Notes: generated from the letters alone by a model not told the origin. A DNA stretch of 11,409 nucleotides from CBDCWA01 sp046048295 (GCA_046048295.1 JBJOGJ010000121.1:1-11409); one strand, 5' to 3'. Numbered from the stretch's first letter, positions 1 through 6,618 are shown. Translations and numbers: made by a program.

Positions 1-199
1 CATCGGCCCGCACGATGATGCGCACCACCCCACCTTCCTCGATAGGATCCGCAAGGTCGATCATCCGCCCGTCGATCTCGATTGCGACGGCTTTCTTGGC
101 CAGGGAATTCGAAATGCTCGCGGCAAGTTCCGCCCCCGTGAGGCCCTTCTTGAAGGACCGCGACGCACCGTCGGGAAATGTCAGGGTGATTTCGCTCAT
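1..199 (-). CDS. thrS: Threonine--tRNA ligase, N-terminal fragment (TGS domain)
   Basis: This is the 5' end of a minus-strand gene that runs off the left edge; about 66 codons are visible. The product would charge tRNA-Thr with threonine in the cytoplasm. The visible residues begin MSEITLTFPDGASRSF, followed by a Thr-Gly-Ala-Glu-Leu segment, Ala-Val-Ala-Ile-Glu-Ile-Asp-Gly, and an acidic turn before Val-Val-Arg-Ile-Ile. This is the ubiquitin-like TGS fold with which bacterial ThrRS starts. The ATG is preceded by a purine-rich AGAGGAA about 6 nt upstream, which supports this start. TGS domains also occur in SpoT/RelA and Obg-like GTPases, but there they are not at the extreme N-terminus, so ThrRS is preferred. 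The catalytic core lies outside the window. Confidence 0.9.
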   Translation of the reverse strand, partial: MSEITLTFPDGASRSFKKGLTGAELAASISNSLAKKAVAIEIDGRMIDLADPIEEGGVVRIIVRAD

Positions 200-412
200 G
201 CAGTGTTCCTCTCACTCGCTGCCTACCACGCAGGTAAGATGATTATGCTCGTCAAAATTGGCTTGCACGCCTTGCGTTTCAAGCACCGGAGAACCCGCTT
301 CTGCGCCATGAATCTGGCAGCCGTCAAGCAGCGCGGTCTCCAAGCTGCGCTCCGCGCCCTGGCAATGCCCGGCCGCGACGGCTCGCGAGACAGCGTTCAC
401 GCTGATAGCCAA

Positions 413-441
413 TTGCAAAACACGATTTCGCAAAACACAAT
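413..441 (+). promoter_or_regulatory. Possible sigma-70-type promoter for the Sel1/TAXI genes
   Basis: TTGCAA (413-418) and CACAAT (436-441) are spaced by 17 bp, each matching 4 of 6 bases of the sigma-70 consensus. The site lies about 130 bp upstream of the ATG at 570. It coincides with the tandem repeat at 415-444, so the match could simply be a product of that repeat. This is pattern inference only. Confidence 0.25.
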
Positions 442-444
442 TTG
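415..444. repeat. 15-bp tandem direct repeat, two copies
   Basis: GCAAAACACGATTTC (415-429) is followed immediately by GCAAAACACAATTTG (430-444), matching at 13 of 15 positions. It is the most AT-rich part of this intergenic region. It could be a regulator site with a helical-turn-like period or a replication-slippage product; the sequence does not decide. Confidence 0.6.
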
Positions 445-569
445 CCCATAAATAGACAGCAGAAGAAACTGCCCGGAGTGTGCACCCATCCAATTCCACT
501 GGGCCCGGGCAACTCCAGCGGAGCAAACGGACCGCATCGGAGGAAGAACATCTAAGGGGGGCGACTACT

Positions 570-1538
570 ATGCTGAATTGGGCAACCCGCAGCCAGGGAG
601 CGAGATGGGCAACGACCTCCTGTTGCCGCACGTCGCCTCCAGCCGGATTTGCCCGCCTGCTTCTGGCTACAGCACCGCTGACGATCGCCATCTTTTGCCT
701 TGTCGCCAAGACTGCCGGCAACGATGCAGCAGCTGCCGACCTTCGGATCGCCATGCCTGCCGTGATCGTCGCCGAGCCCGACAAACTCACCCCGATCGCC
801 ATTCAGATCACACCCGCCACGTCGAACATTCCGCCGCGCAGCTTTGTCCGCATTGATGGTCTGCATAAGTCAGCGACCCTCTCTGCGGGCTACTTCGTGT
901 CCGCCGGCGCTTGGGCAGTTCCGCTGAAGGCCCTGACAGCACTCAGCCTTACTGCCCCTATCTCGGCGGCCGGAAACTCCGAACTCACCGTCGCCCTCGT
1001 GACGGTCGACGGGGCAATCCTGGCACAGCAGCGCGCCAAACTCATCGTGGCACCGGCATGGCTCGTCGCATCCGAGGTTGCAGCCGCCAGCCCATCCAAG
1101 TCGTCAGGCGTTTCTGCTTCATCGTCTTCTGCCCCACCGGCTACTGGTAAAATTGCCAACCAGGCTGCCCTTGCAGGCGTTGCGCGGCTCTCACCTGCAA
1201 CGAGTCAGCCGACACAGGAAACTGCCCCACCGGAGCCGCGCGCCGCCTTGTCACCTGCCAATCTCGATCGCGCCATCAAGCTCGTCGAACAGGGCCGCAA
1301 GTATCTCGATCTCTCCAATGTCGCGGTGGCTCGGCAGTTTTTCCGCCGTGCCGCTGATCTGAGATACGCCCAGGCCGCGCTATTGCTCGCCCAGACCTAT
1401 GATCCCAGTACGATCGCGGCACTATCCGTCCCAGGCCTGACGCCCGACGTTGCATTGGCACGCAAATGGTACGAGAAAGCCAAGGTCCTCGGCGCCGCAG
1501 AGGCAACCGCAGCGCTAACGCTGTTGCAAGGACGGTGA
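570..1538 (+). CDS. Sel1/TPR-like repeat protein, membrane-anchored or exported
   Basis: The 322-residue product has an N-terminal hydrophobic stretch at about residues 27-46 behind a positively charged segment, consistent with a long signal peptide or membrane anchor. A beta-rich Ala/Val/Thr-rich domain follows (about 57-175), then a low-complexity Ser/Ala/Pro linker (about 180-230). The C-terminal 90 residues carry helical Sel1-like repeats (LDRAIKLVEQGRKYL, ARQFFRRAADLRYAQAALLLA, and ALARKWYEKAKVLGAAEA near the end). Sel1 repeats usually act as protein-protein scaffolds. I choose ATG 570 over in-frame ATG 480 because AAGGGGGG sits about 9 nt upstream; the extra 30 residues from 480 look non-conserved. 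It probably shares a transcript with the TAXI gene starting 124 bp downstream. I do not recognise a specific orthologue; the role is unknown. Confidence 0.75.
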   Translation: MLNWATRSQGARWATTSCCRTSPPAGFARLLLATAPLTIAIFCLVAKTAGNDAAAADLRIAMPAVIVAEPDKLTPIAIQITPATSNIPPRSFVRIDGLHKSATLSAGYFVSAGAWAVPLKALTALSLTAPISAAGNSELTVALVTVDGAILAQQRAKLIVAPAWLVASEVAAASPSKSSGVSASSSSAPPATGKIANQAALAGVARLSPATSQPTQETAPPEPRAALSPANLDRAIKLVEQGRKYLDLSNVAVARQFFRRAADLRYAQAALLLAQTYDPSTIAALSVPGLTPDVALARKWYEKAKVLGAAEATAALTLLQGR

Positions 1539-1662
1539 GCCGTGCATTCCCCATTCGAAGCTCATGCCCAATCCGACAGCCACCTTTCCGCCCAATTGGC
1601 CCAACATTGCTCTTTCAAGACCGCCATCAGTCCGACGACCTAGCCGCACCCGAGGGAGAATA

Positions 1663-2802
1663 ATGCTTAGAAGTACGATTGCTCTTGCCCTTGCGGCTAT
1701 CGCCCTCGCCTCCTTGAGCCCGCTCCCATCCGCGGCCCAGCAACAGCTCGCGCAGACAAACCGGGCACCCACTGCAGCTTCCGTCGGCGACTCCGCCATC
1801 GTCCGCGACCGCAACGCCTGGACTCTCGGCCTGGCCACAGGAACACCGGAGGGCACCTTCCTGCGCTTCGGCACGGATATCGTTCGCAATCTCAACAAGC
1901 CGGACGACCTCCGAGTCCTGGCGATCGTGACCCGTGGCGCAGCCGACAATATCAAGGATCTGCTCTACCTGAAGGGCATCGACGCGGCGATCACGCATAC
2001 CGACGTCTTCGAACACTTTCGTACCGTCGAGAAAATCCGCAACCTTGCCAACAGGATCCATTACATTTCCGGCCTATACACGTCCGAACTCCACCTACTC
2101 GTGCGCAGCGACATCCAGTCCATCCAGGATCTCGCCGGCAAGAAGGTAAGCATGGATGCCGAGGGCTCGGGCGCTACCATCTCCGGCCCGATCATCTTCG
2201 AGCGCCTCGGCGTCAAGGTCGAACCCGTCATGATGAACAATGCACTCGCGCTAGAGGCAATGAAGAACGGTGAAATCGCCGGGCTCCTTCACAATGCCGG
2301 CAAACCGAACGGGCTCCTGACTGGCTTCAAGAACACCCAGGGGTTCAAGCTGCTGCCCATCCCGTTTGACCGTTTTGAAGACTACTACGTCCCTTCACAA
2401 TTGACGCATGACGACTACCCCAATCTCATCAAGCCCGATGAGCGCGTTGAAACGATCGCAGTCCCCGCCGTCCTCGTCATTTACAATTGGCCCAAGTCCA
2501 GTGACCGCTTCCGGCGAATTGCCCGCTTCATCGATCGTTATTTCGAGCAGTTCGACAACTTCAAGTCCTCGCCCTACCATGAGAAATGGCGTGACGTGAA
2601 TCTGGCTGCAAAGCTGCCTGGCTGGAAACGCTACTGGTATGTCGAGGAGAAACTCAAGGAACTGCAAACAGCCAGAGCTGAACAGCGGCTAGACCTGCGC
2701 TTCGCCCGCGAGCAGGTTCAACGAGCGGCCCCCGGCGATCGCGCCGAACAGGAGAAGCTCTTCCAGCAGTTCCTCGACTGGGCCAAGACCCGTCAGCGCT
2801 GA
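1663..2802 (+). CDS. TAXI family TRAP transporter solute-binding protein, orphan
   Basis: The 379-residue product has a clear Sec signal peptide (MLRSTIALALAAIALASLSP, cleavage likely after Ala25). The mature part resembles the TAXI branch of TRAP solute receptors: GLATGTPEGTFLRFGTDI near the start, an AAITHTDVFEHF segment, SELHLLVRSDIQSIQDLAGK, and VSMDAEGSGATISGPIIFERLG. The last 50 or so residues are a charged, probably coiled-coil tail (EEKLKELQTARAEQRL and on) beyond the usual binding fold. Family members bind small organic anions or amino acids in the periplasm and pass them to a fused TRAP permease; no permease gene is visible here. ATG 1663 is chosen because the signal peptide begins there and GGGAGAA lies just upstream; in-frame codons back to 1564 give a Pro/Arg-rich leader unlike an export signal. 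The ligand cannot be read from sequence. Confidence 0.85.
   Translation: MLRSTIALALAAIALASLSPLPSAAQQQLAQTNRAPTAASVGDSAIVRDRNAWTLGLATGTPEGTFLRFGTDIVRNLNKPDDLRVLAIVTRGAADNIKDLLYLKGIDAAITHTDVFEHFRTVEKIRNLANRIHYISGLYTSELHLLVRSDIQSIQDLAGKKVSMDAEGSGATISGPIIFERLGVKVEPVMMNNALALEAMKNGEIAGLLHNAGKPNGLLTGFKNTQGFKLLPIPFDRFEDYYVPSQLTHDDYPNLIKPDERVETIAVPAVLVIYNWPKSSDRFRRIARFIDRYFEQFDNFKSSPYHEKWRDVNLAAKLPGWKRYWYVEEKLKELQTARAEQRLDLRFAREQVQRAAPGDRAEQEKLFQQFLDWAKTRQR
2793..2802. repeat. Perfect 10-bp palindrome holding both stop codons of convergent genes
   Basis: TCAGCGCTGA is its own reverse complement. Read on the plus strand its end is the TAXI gene's Arg-stop (CGC TGA); read on the minus strand it gives the same CGC TGA for yidD. 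Both proteins therefore end in Gln-Arg-stop, although the full CAG codon of each reaches its A, G in the same palindrome. The perfect symmetry does not extend beyond these 10 bases. Confidence 0.9.
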
Positions 2803-3149
2803 TCGTTGTTGTTGAGTGTTGGGGTCCAGGAAGTGCCGTGCATGTGGCAACCGTTCCAGCGCCCATATCGCCACGGCTTGCAGACATGATGCTCTCCCCG
2901 AATATCCGGAACCGGATCGTATCCCGCCGTCCCGAACGGTTGGCATCGCCCTAGCCTCGACATCGCAAGCCACATCCCGCGCCAGGCACCGTTTTTCTCT
3001 ATCGCCTCCAGCGCGTACTCCGAACAAGTCGGCAGATGCCGGCATTGCCAGCCAATGAACGGCTTGAGCGTCCAACGGTAGACATGTATGGGCGCGCGCA
3101 AGACGAATTGCGCCAATCCCTCTACGAACTTGCCCAACTGGCCCAGCAT
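2793..3149 (-). CDS. yidD: Membrane protein insertion efficiency factor YidD
   Basis: The 118-residue product carries the YidD signature: an amphipathic hydrophobic N-terminus (FVLRAPIHVYRWTLKPFIG), then CRHLPTCSEYALEAIEKNG, WRGMWLAMSRLGRCQPFG and GYDPVP. The three cysteines sit in the expected CRx-PTCS and RC-P contexts. YidD is a small peripheral inner-membrane protein thought to help YidC/Sec-dependent membrane insertion. The Gly-Tyr-Asp-Pro-Val-Pro end of the core is followed by about 30 further residues (Cys/His/Trp-containing, ending NNNDQR), longer than many homologues. The start is ATG 3149, 4 bp after the stop of the IscU-like gene, so the two are surely co-transcribed and perhaps translationally coupled; AGG about 9 nt upstream can serve as ribosome binding site. 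The 3' end overlaps the convergent TAXI gene by 10 bp. Confidence 0.93.
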   Translation of the reverse strand: MLGQLGKFVEGLAQFVLRAPIHVYRWTLKPFIGWQCRHLPTCSEYALEAIEKNGAWRGMWLAMSRLGRCQPFGTAGYDPVPDIRGEHHVCKPWRYGRWNGCHMHGTSWTPTLNNNDQR

Positions 3150-3153
3150 CCCA

Positions 3154-3606
3154 TTAACCTGCCGTCGCTCTTGCCCGGGCTTCGATTTCATCGAGCGCCC
3201 GCTCGACGGCATCAAACACAAGCAACGTGGACGCATGACGCGCCTTGTAGTCCTTGACCGGCTGCAAGACAGCGAGCTCGGCCCATCGCCCTTCCGGTGG
3301 CCCACCGTCTGCCTTGAGCATCTCCCGCATTGTCGCGGCGAGCCGCCGGAACTCTTCGACCGTGCAACCCACGATCTCCCGGCCGACAATGGACGCAGCC
3401 GACTGGCCGAGCAGGCAAGCCTTCACCGTCTGCCCGTAATCGACGATCTTCCCGTCGGAAACCCTGATATCGACCGCTATCGTCGAACCGCACAGCTTGG
3501 AATGAGCGGTCGCGGTCGCATCGGGGGCGGACAGTCGGTCGGTGCGGGGGATATTTGCGGCGAGTTCCAGTATTTTGGAATTATAGATTTCGTTCAGACT
3601 GGTCAT
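3154..3606 (-). CDS. IscU/NifU-like iron-sulfur cluster assembly scaffold protein
   Basis: The 150-residue product starts MTSLNEIYNSKILELAANIP, the N-terminal pattern of the IscU/NifU_N fold, with Cys39 in SKLCGS and Cys64 in VKACLLGQSAASIV. IscU-type scaffolds build Fe-S clusters on three conserved Cys plus an Asp. Here the Asp that normally follows CG is Ser41 (CGS rather than CGD), and the third Cys position near the C-terminal helix reads ARHASTLLVFDAV, with Ala where Cys is expected. This is a divergent scaffold-like protein, and a classical scaffold role is uncertain. The start is set at ATG 3606, matching the usual MxxLxEIYN opening; upstream in-frame ATGs at about 3630 and 3645 would add up to 13 or so residues. 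The ribosome binding site is weak. It is the first gene of a unit with yidD and is divergent from folE. Confidence 0.85.
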   Translation of the reverse strand: MTSLNEIYNSKILELAANIPRTDRLSAPDATATAHSKLCGSTIAVDIRVSDGKIVDYGQTVKACLLGQSAASIVGREIVGCTVEEFRRLAATMREMLKADGGPPEGRWAELAVLQPVKDYKARHASTLLVFDAVERALDEIEARARATAG

Positions 3607-3624
3607 GCTCGGTCCGAGTAGATT

Positions 3625-3653
3625 TTGCATATTGCTGCAGTCCATGATGTAAT
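3625..3653 (+). promoter_or_regulatory. Possible sigma-70-type promoter for folE
   Basis: TTGCAT (3625-3630) and TGTAAT (3648-3653) are spaced by 17 bp in the divergent iscU-like/folE intergenic region, about 90 bp before the preferred folE start. The -10 element matches 5 of 6 consensus bases and the -35 element 3 of 6. Alphaproteobacterial promoters are often degenerate, so this is a candidate only. Confidence 0.3.
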
Positions 3654-3730
3654 AAGCCAGCTTTGGGATTACGACCACCCTTAACGTTGCCGAAAAGGCT
3701 GAGGACTTGCTCGCCGAGTGCGAGACCTGC

Positions 3731-3736
3731 GGGAGG
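3731..3736 (+). promoter_or_regulatory. Shine-Dalgarno GGGAGG that selects a TTG start for folE
   Basis: GGGAGG is followed by a 6-nt spacer (CATGCT) and then TTG at 3743-3745, ideal spacing for initiation. The ATG inside the spacer (3738-3740) is out of frame, reads ATG CTT TGA and is only one base from the Shine-Dalgarno, so it should not compete efficiently. There is no in-frame ATG before the conserved folE region. Confidence 0.7.
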
Positions 3737-3742
3737 CATGCT

Positions 3743-4363
3743 TTGACCAAGACCGTCGCCGAACTCATCAAAAAGCAGGCTTTGGAGCCGCAACGGCCCA
3801 CGCGCGAGGAAGCCGAAGAGGCCGTCCGAACGCTGCTTGCCTGGGCCGGTGACGATCCCGATCGGGAAGGACTACTGGCCACCCCTCAGCGGGTCGTTGA
3901 AGCCTTTGATGAGTACTTTGCAGGCTACCTGCAGGATCCGATTGCCATTCTGCGAGAGTCATCCTTCGACGACATAGCCGGCTACGATGACATTGTACTG
4001 GTAAAGGACATCCGGGTGTTCAGTCACTGCGAGCATCACATCGCGCCGTTCTCCGGCACTGCGCACATCGCATACTACCCGGACCGCCATGTAGCAGGAT
4101 TCTCTAGGCTGGCCCGTCTGGTTGAGGTCTTTGCCCGTCGGCTCACGACGCAGGAGACCCTTACCGCCCAGGTCGCCCAGGCCCTCACGGAGGGCCTGGA
4201 GCCGCGAGGCGCCGCCGTCATGATCGAGGCCCGTCACAACTGCATGACTGCACGCAGCGTTCAACAGACAGAGACCCGGGTTGTAACCACACGATTTACC
4301 GGTTGCTTCGCCGCAGATCCCGACCTGCAGAAGCGCTTCATAGACCTGAGCACTGCTCGTTAG
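3743..4363 (+). CDS. folE: GTP cyclohydrolase I (FolE)
   Basis: FolE converts GTP to 7,8-dihydroneopterin triphosphate and formate, the first step of tetrahydrofolate and other pterin synthesis, as a cytoplasmic homodecamer. The 206-residue product shows the family hallmarks: LLATPQRVVEAFDEYFAGY, then VFSHCEHHIAPFSGTAHIAY with Cys96, His98 and His99 (Zn site and catalytic His), GFSRLARLVEVFARRLTTQE, and RHNCMTARSV with Cys167 as the remaining zinc ligand. Length fits the family (about 190-220). I place the start at TTG 3743 because of GGGAGG 6 nt upstream; a TTG at 3707 in the same frame would add 12 residues but lacks such a site. HisI follows 22 bp downstream, suggesting an operon. The intact Zn ligands mark it as type IA rather than the FolE2 family. 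Confidence 0.95.
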   Translation: MTKTVAELIKKQALEPQRPTREEAEEAVRTLLAWAGDDPDREGLLATPQRVVEAFDEYFAGYLQDPIAILRESSFDDIAGYDDIVLVKDIRVFSHCEHHIAPFSGTAHIAYYPDRHVAGFSRLARLVEVFARRLTTQETLTAQVAQALTEGLEPRGAAVMIEARHNCMTARSVQQTETRVVTTRFTGCFAADPDLQKRFIDLSTAR

Positions 4364-4385
4364 CGGAACGTCACCACCTAGAACA

Positions 4386-4817
4386 ATGGCGGCAAGCAAA
4401 GAGTTCCCACTTCCTTTGACGTCCCCAGACGTCGAGAAATCTGTTGTATTCGCCCCCAGGTTTGGAGTGGATGGACTGATCCCGGCCATCGCTACAGATC
4501 ACGCGACGGGCGAGGCACTCATGTTCGCCTGGATGAACGCCAAGGCACTGTTGCTCACAATCGAGACAGGAAAGGCTCATTTCTGGAGCCGCTCCCGATC
4601 CAGCCTTTGGCTGAAGGGGGAGGAAAGCGGCAACTTTCTTTCTGTCAAGGAAATCCGGACCGACTGTGACCAGGACGTAATCTGGCTCCGTGTCGTTGTG
4701 GAAGGGGCCGGGAAAGCATGCCACACCGGGGCCAGAACGTGTTTCTATCGCGTTGTCCGTCCAACAGATGCTGCGACTGGCATGCCCATTGCGTTAGAGC
4801 GGATCGAAGACTGCTGA
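4386..4817 (+). CDS. hisI: Phosphoribosyl-AMP cyclohydrolase (HisI)
   Basis: HisI opens the purine ring of 1-(5-phosphoribosyl)-AMP, the third step of histidine synthesis, in the cytoplasm. The 143-residue product is the monofunctional form without the HisE pyrophosphohydrolase domain. Motifs include IPAIATDHATGEALMFAWMN, the segment KAHFWSRSRSSLWLKGEESG, the metal-binding Asp triad in TDCDQD (Asp93, Asp95, Asp97), and the zinc cysteines Cys94, Cys112 and Cys119 in TDCDQD and ACHTGARTCFYR. The gene follows folE by 22 bp on the same strand; both enzymes hydrolyse a purine nucleotide ring and are often neighbours in alphaproteobacteria. The ribosome binding site before ATG 4386 is weak, consistent with reading through from folE. 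No His-leader attenuator is visible. Confidence 0.96.
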   Translation: MAASKEFPLPLTSPDVEKSVVFAPRFGVDGLIPAIATDHATGEALMFAWMNAKALLLTIETGKAHFWSRSRSSLWLKGEESGNFLSVKEIRTDCDQDVIWLRVVVEGAGKACHTGARTCFYRVVRPTDAATGMPIALERIEDC

Positions 4818-4929
4818 GCCGTAGCGATCCCGCCTTCTGATCAATCGCATCAAGTTGGATAACCACGCTCGGCCTCTCACGGCACTGCGGACAGGCTTTC
4901 CGCAGTTTGACGCCGCCAAAGGGAACGAG

Positions 4930-5880
4930 ATGGAGAAGACCACGATCGGACTGGCCCTAGGCGGTGGTGCGGCCCGTGGCTGGGCCCACATCGGCGTAAT
5001 CAGGGCTCTGGAAGAGGCTGGAATCCGCCCGGATATCATTGCCGGCACGTCGATTGGTGCTGTGGTTGGTGGCTGCTGTGCAGCCGGCGCCCTCGAGCCC
5101 GTCGAGGATTTTGCCCGCAGCCTGACAAGACGCAAGGTTTTTGGCTATCTCGACTTCAATCTCGCCGGAACCGGCCTCATCAGTGGCCAGCGACTATGCC
5201 GCGAACTCGCCGGCAACCTCGGGGAGACACGCATCGAGGAACTCGGTATCGCATTCACGGCGATAGCCACCGAAATCGGAACGGGTCATGAACTTTGGCT
5301 TTCGCGCGGCCGTCTTGTCGATGCGATCCGTGCTTCCTATGCCTTGCCGGGGATATTCCGCCCGGTTGCAATCAACGGTCGCTGGTTGTTCGACGGTGCA
5401 CTGGTGAACCCCATTCCGGTCTCTGTCTGCCGGGCAATGGGCGCGCGCTATGTGATAGCCGTCAACCTCAACTCGGACATGTATGGACGCGGCACCGTGG
5501 TGCCGAACCTGTCCGCCACAGAGACAGCCGCATCGGCCCCCGCAACCACGACATCACCCCCTGAAAACCGTTCCGCGCTGAAACTACTGCAGCGCCAGTT
5601 CTTCGGCGGCAACGAGAGTGTCCCGGGCATATCGCGCGTGATGATCGACGCCTTCAACATCGTCCAGGATCGCATCGCCCGTTCACGCCTGGCAGGTGAT
5701 CCACCCGACGCGATCATCAGCCCCCGCCTGTCCGGGTTCAGCCCCTTCGACTTCCACCGGGCGGACGAATTGATCGCATTGGGGCATCAGGCGGCACGAC
5801 GAGAGATCGAGGAAATATCCCACGCCCTCCACGGCACAAGAGTGAACGCTATGGAGGATGCCCAAGCGCCGGCTCTGTGA
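4930..5880 (+). CDS. Patatin-like phospholipase family protein (RssA-like)
   Basis: The 316-residue product is a complete bacterial patatin-like lipid acyl hydrolase. It shows the oxyanion-hole loop LALGGGAARGWAHIGV (residues 8-23), the nucleophile elbow GTSIGA with Ser41, and the dyad Asp155 in FDGALVNPIPV. Such enzymes cleave acyl chains from phospholipids; many bacterial ones are cytoplasmic or peripheral to the membrane and their natural substrates are unknown. There is no signal peptide. A Ser/Thr/Ala/Pro-rich insert at about residues 190-220 precedes a C-terminal helical part (VMIDAFNIVQDRIARSRLAG). ATG 4930 is chosen because the catalytic loop starts a few residues later and AAAGGGAACGAG precedes it; a TTG at 4855 would add 25 residues unlike the family. 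It lies 112 bp after hisI and converges with the rhomboid gene, 6 bp away. Confidence 0.93.
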   Translation: MEKTTIGLALGGGAARGWAHIGVIRALEEAGIRPDIIAGTSIGAVVGGCCAAGALEPVEDFARSLTRRKVFGYLDFNLAGTGLISGQRLCRELAGNLGETRIEELGIAFTAIATEIGTGHELWLSRGRLVDAIRASYALPGIFRPVAINGRWLFDGALVNPIPVSVCRAMGARYVIAVNLNSDMYGRGTVVPNLSATETAASAPATTTSPPENRSALKLLQRQFFGGNESVPGISRVMIDAFNIVQDRIARSRLAGDPPDAIISPRLSGFSPFDFHRADELIALGHQAARREIEEISHALHGTRVNAMEDAQAPAL

Positions 5881-5886
5881 ACGCGG

Positions 5887-6618
5887 TCAGGCGTCCATCG
5901 CCAGCCGCTCCTCGTCCTTGCGCCCCGGCCCCGGATCGATTGCTCCAAACAACAAGAGGCCGCAGAAGAATCCCCCAAGGTGCGCCTCCCAGGCAATCTT
6001 GCCGTCGACGAGAACATTGCTCCATCCGAACGCGAATACCAGATTAAGGGCAATCCAGATCCCAATAACGATCATTGCCCGGCGATCCTGCAGGAGTTCC
6101 AGGAGGCCACTACGCGGCACCAAGCGTGGGTCTGCCGTCAGCAGCCACCGCAACTCCGGTGATTTTGCGCTGAACAGCAAACGGAGCACGATTGCCATCA
6201 ACCCTGATATCGCACCAGACGCACCGATCATGACGACGCGCTCCCCTGGATTGGCAGCTATGAAAAGCGCAGCACCGGCTAGCCCACTGGCAATAAAGGC
6301 GATGATCAATCGCGCGCTGCCCAACCGCCGCGCAGCAACCGTGCCGACCGCCAGGAACCATGCGGTGTTCATCGCCAGATGAACGAAATCCCCGTGCAGG
6401 AACATGTGCGTAATGGGAGATGTGAATTCAGCCCAAGGATGTCCTGGAATTTGCGGACCGAAATCCGTGTAGCGTTCGGGGATGAGGGCCAGCGCCAGCA
6501 GCAGCCATTCCTCGTCGGCCACGCTGATGATCTGCCCGCCAATATGAATGGCGATGAACATCCCCATCAGAATGACGACGACCGACGGCGCGTTGAAAAT
6601 CGGCTCCCGCGTACTCAC
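5887..6618 (-). CDS. Rhomboid family intramembrane serine protease
   Basis: Rhomboids cut transmembrane segments of substrate proteins within the membrane using a Ser-His dyad. The 243-residue product has six or so hydrophobic segments, including one at about 12-32, FLHGDFVHLAMNTAWFLAVG with the HxxxN pair His80/Asn84, the catalytic GASGAISG with Ser134, and the catalytic His212 in EAHLGGFFCG. All active-site elements are present, so it should be active. It begins with GTG (6616-6618), with AGAGG about 13 nt upstream; there is no alternative ATG before the first membrane segment. A charged tail (PGPGRKDEERL) ends the protein. It converges with the patatin gene and diverges from the PAS gene; substrate not predictable. 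Confidence 0.93.
   Translation of the reverse strand: MSTREPIFNAPSVVVILMGMFIAIHIGGQIISVADEEWLLLALALIPERYTDFGPQIPGHPWAEFTSPITHMFLHGDFVHLAMNTAWFLAVGTVAARRLGSARLIIAFIASGLAGAALFIAANPGERVVMIGASGAISGLMAIVLRLLFSAKSPELRWLLTADPRLVPRSGLLELLQDRRAMIVIGIWIALNLVFAFGWSNVLVDGKIAWEAHLGGFFCGLLLFGAIDPGPGRKDEERLAMDA

Larger units (their letters stand above)
200..569. other. Intergenic region between divergent thrS and the Sel1-repeat gene
   Basis: This stretch of about 370 bp separates two divergently transcribed genes. It holds the thrS ribosome binding site next to position 200, a 15-bp tandem repeat at 415-444, a possible plus-strand promoter overlapping that repeat, and a strong AAGGGGGG ribosome binding site around 553-560 for the downstream gene. 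Open frames cross it on both strands, but their codon use is not GC3-biased like the neighbours and I cannot defend any as a gene. I see no recognisable riboswitch, T-box or tRNA. Confidence 0.6.

Noticed and set aside
212..802. Long open minus-strand frame (196 codons) from the Sel1 gene into the thrS upstream region
   Set aside because: Its upstream half is the antisense of the Sel1-repeat gene, with no ribosome binding site at its start; only the last part is kept as a low-interest observation.
2689..3075. Minus-strand frame over the end of the TAXI gene and yidD
   Set aside because: It is a different frame across yidD, whose conserved cysteine motifs are clear in its own frame, and it has no recognisable domain.
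3088..3621. Plus-strand frame over yidD and the IscU-like gene
   Set aside because: It is antisense to two well-supported genes and its translation shows no family pattern.
5858..6382. Plus-strand frame antisense to the rhomboid gene
   Set aside because: The rhomboid gene carries the full Ser/His catalytic set on the other strand; the plus frame is a low-complexity Arg/Ser/Pro-rich shadow.
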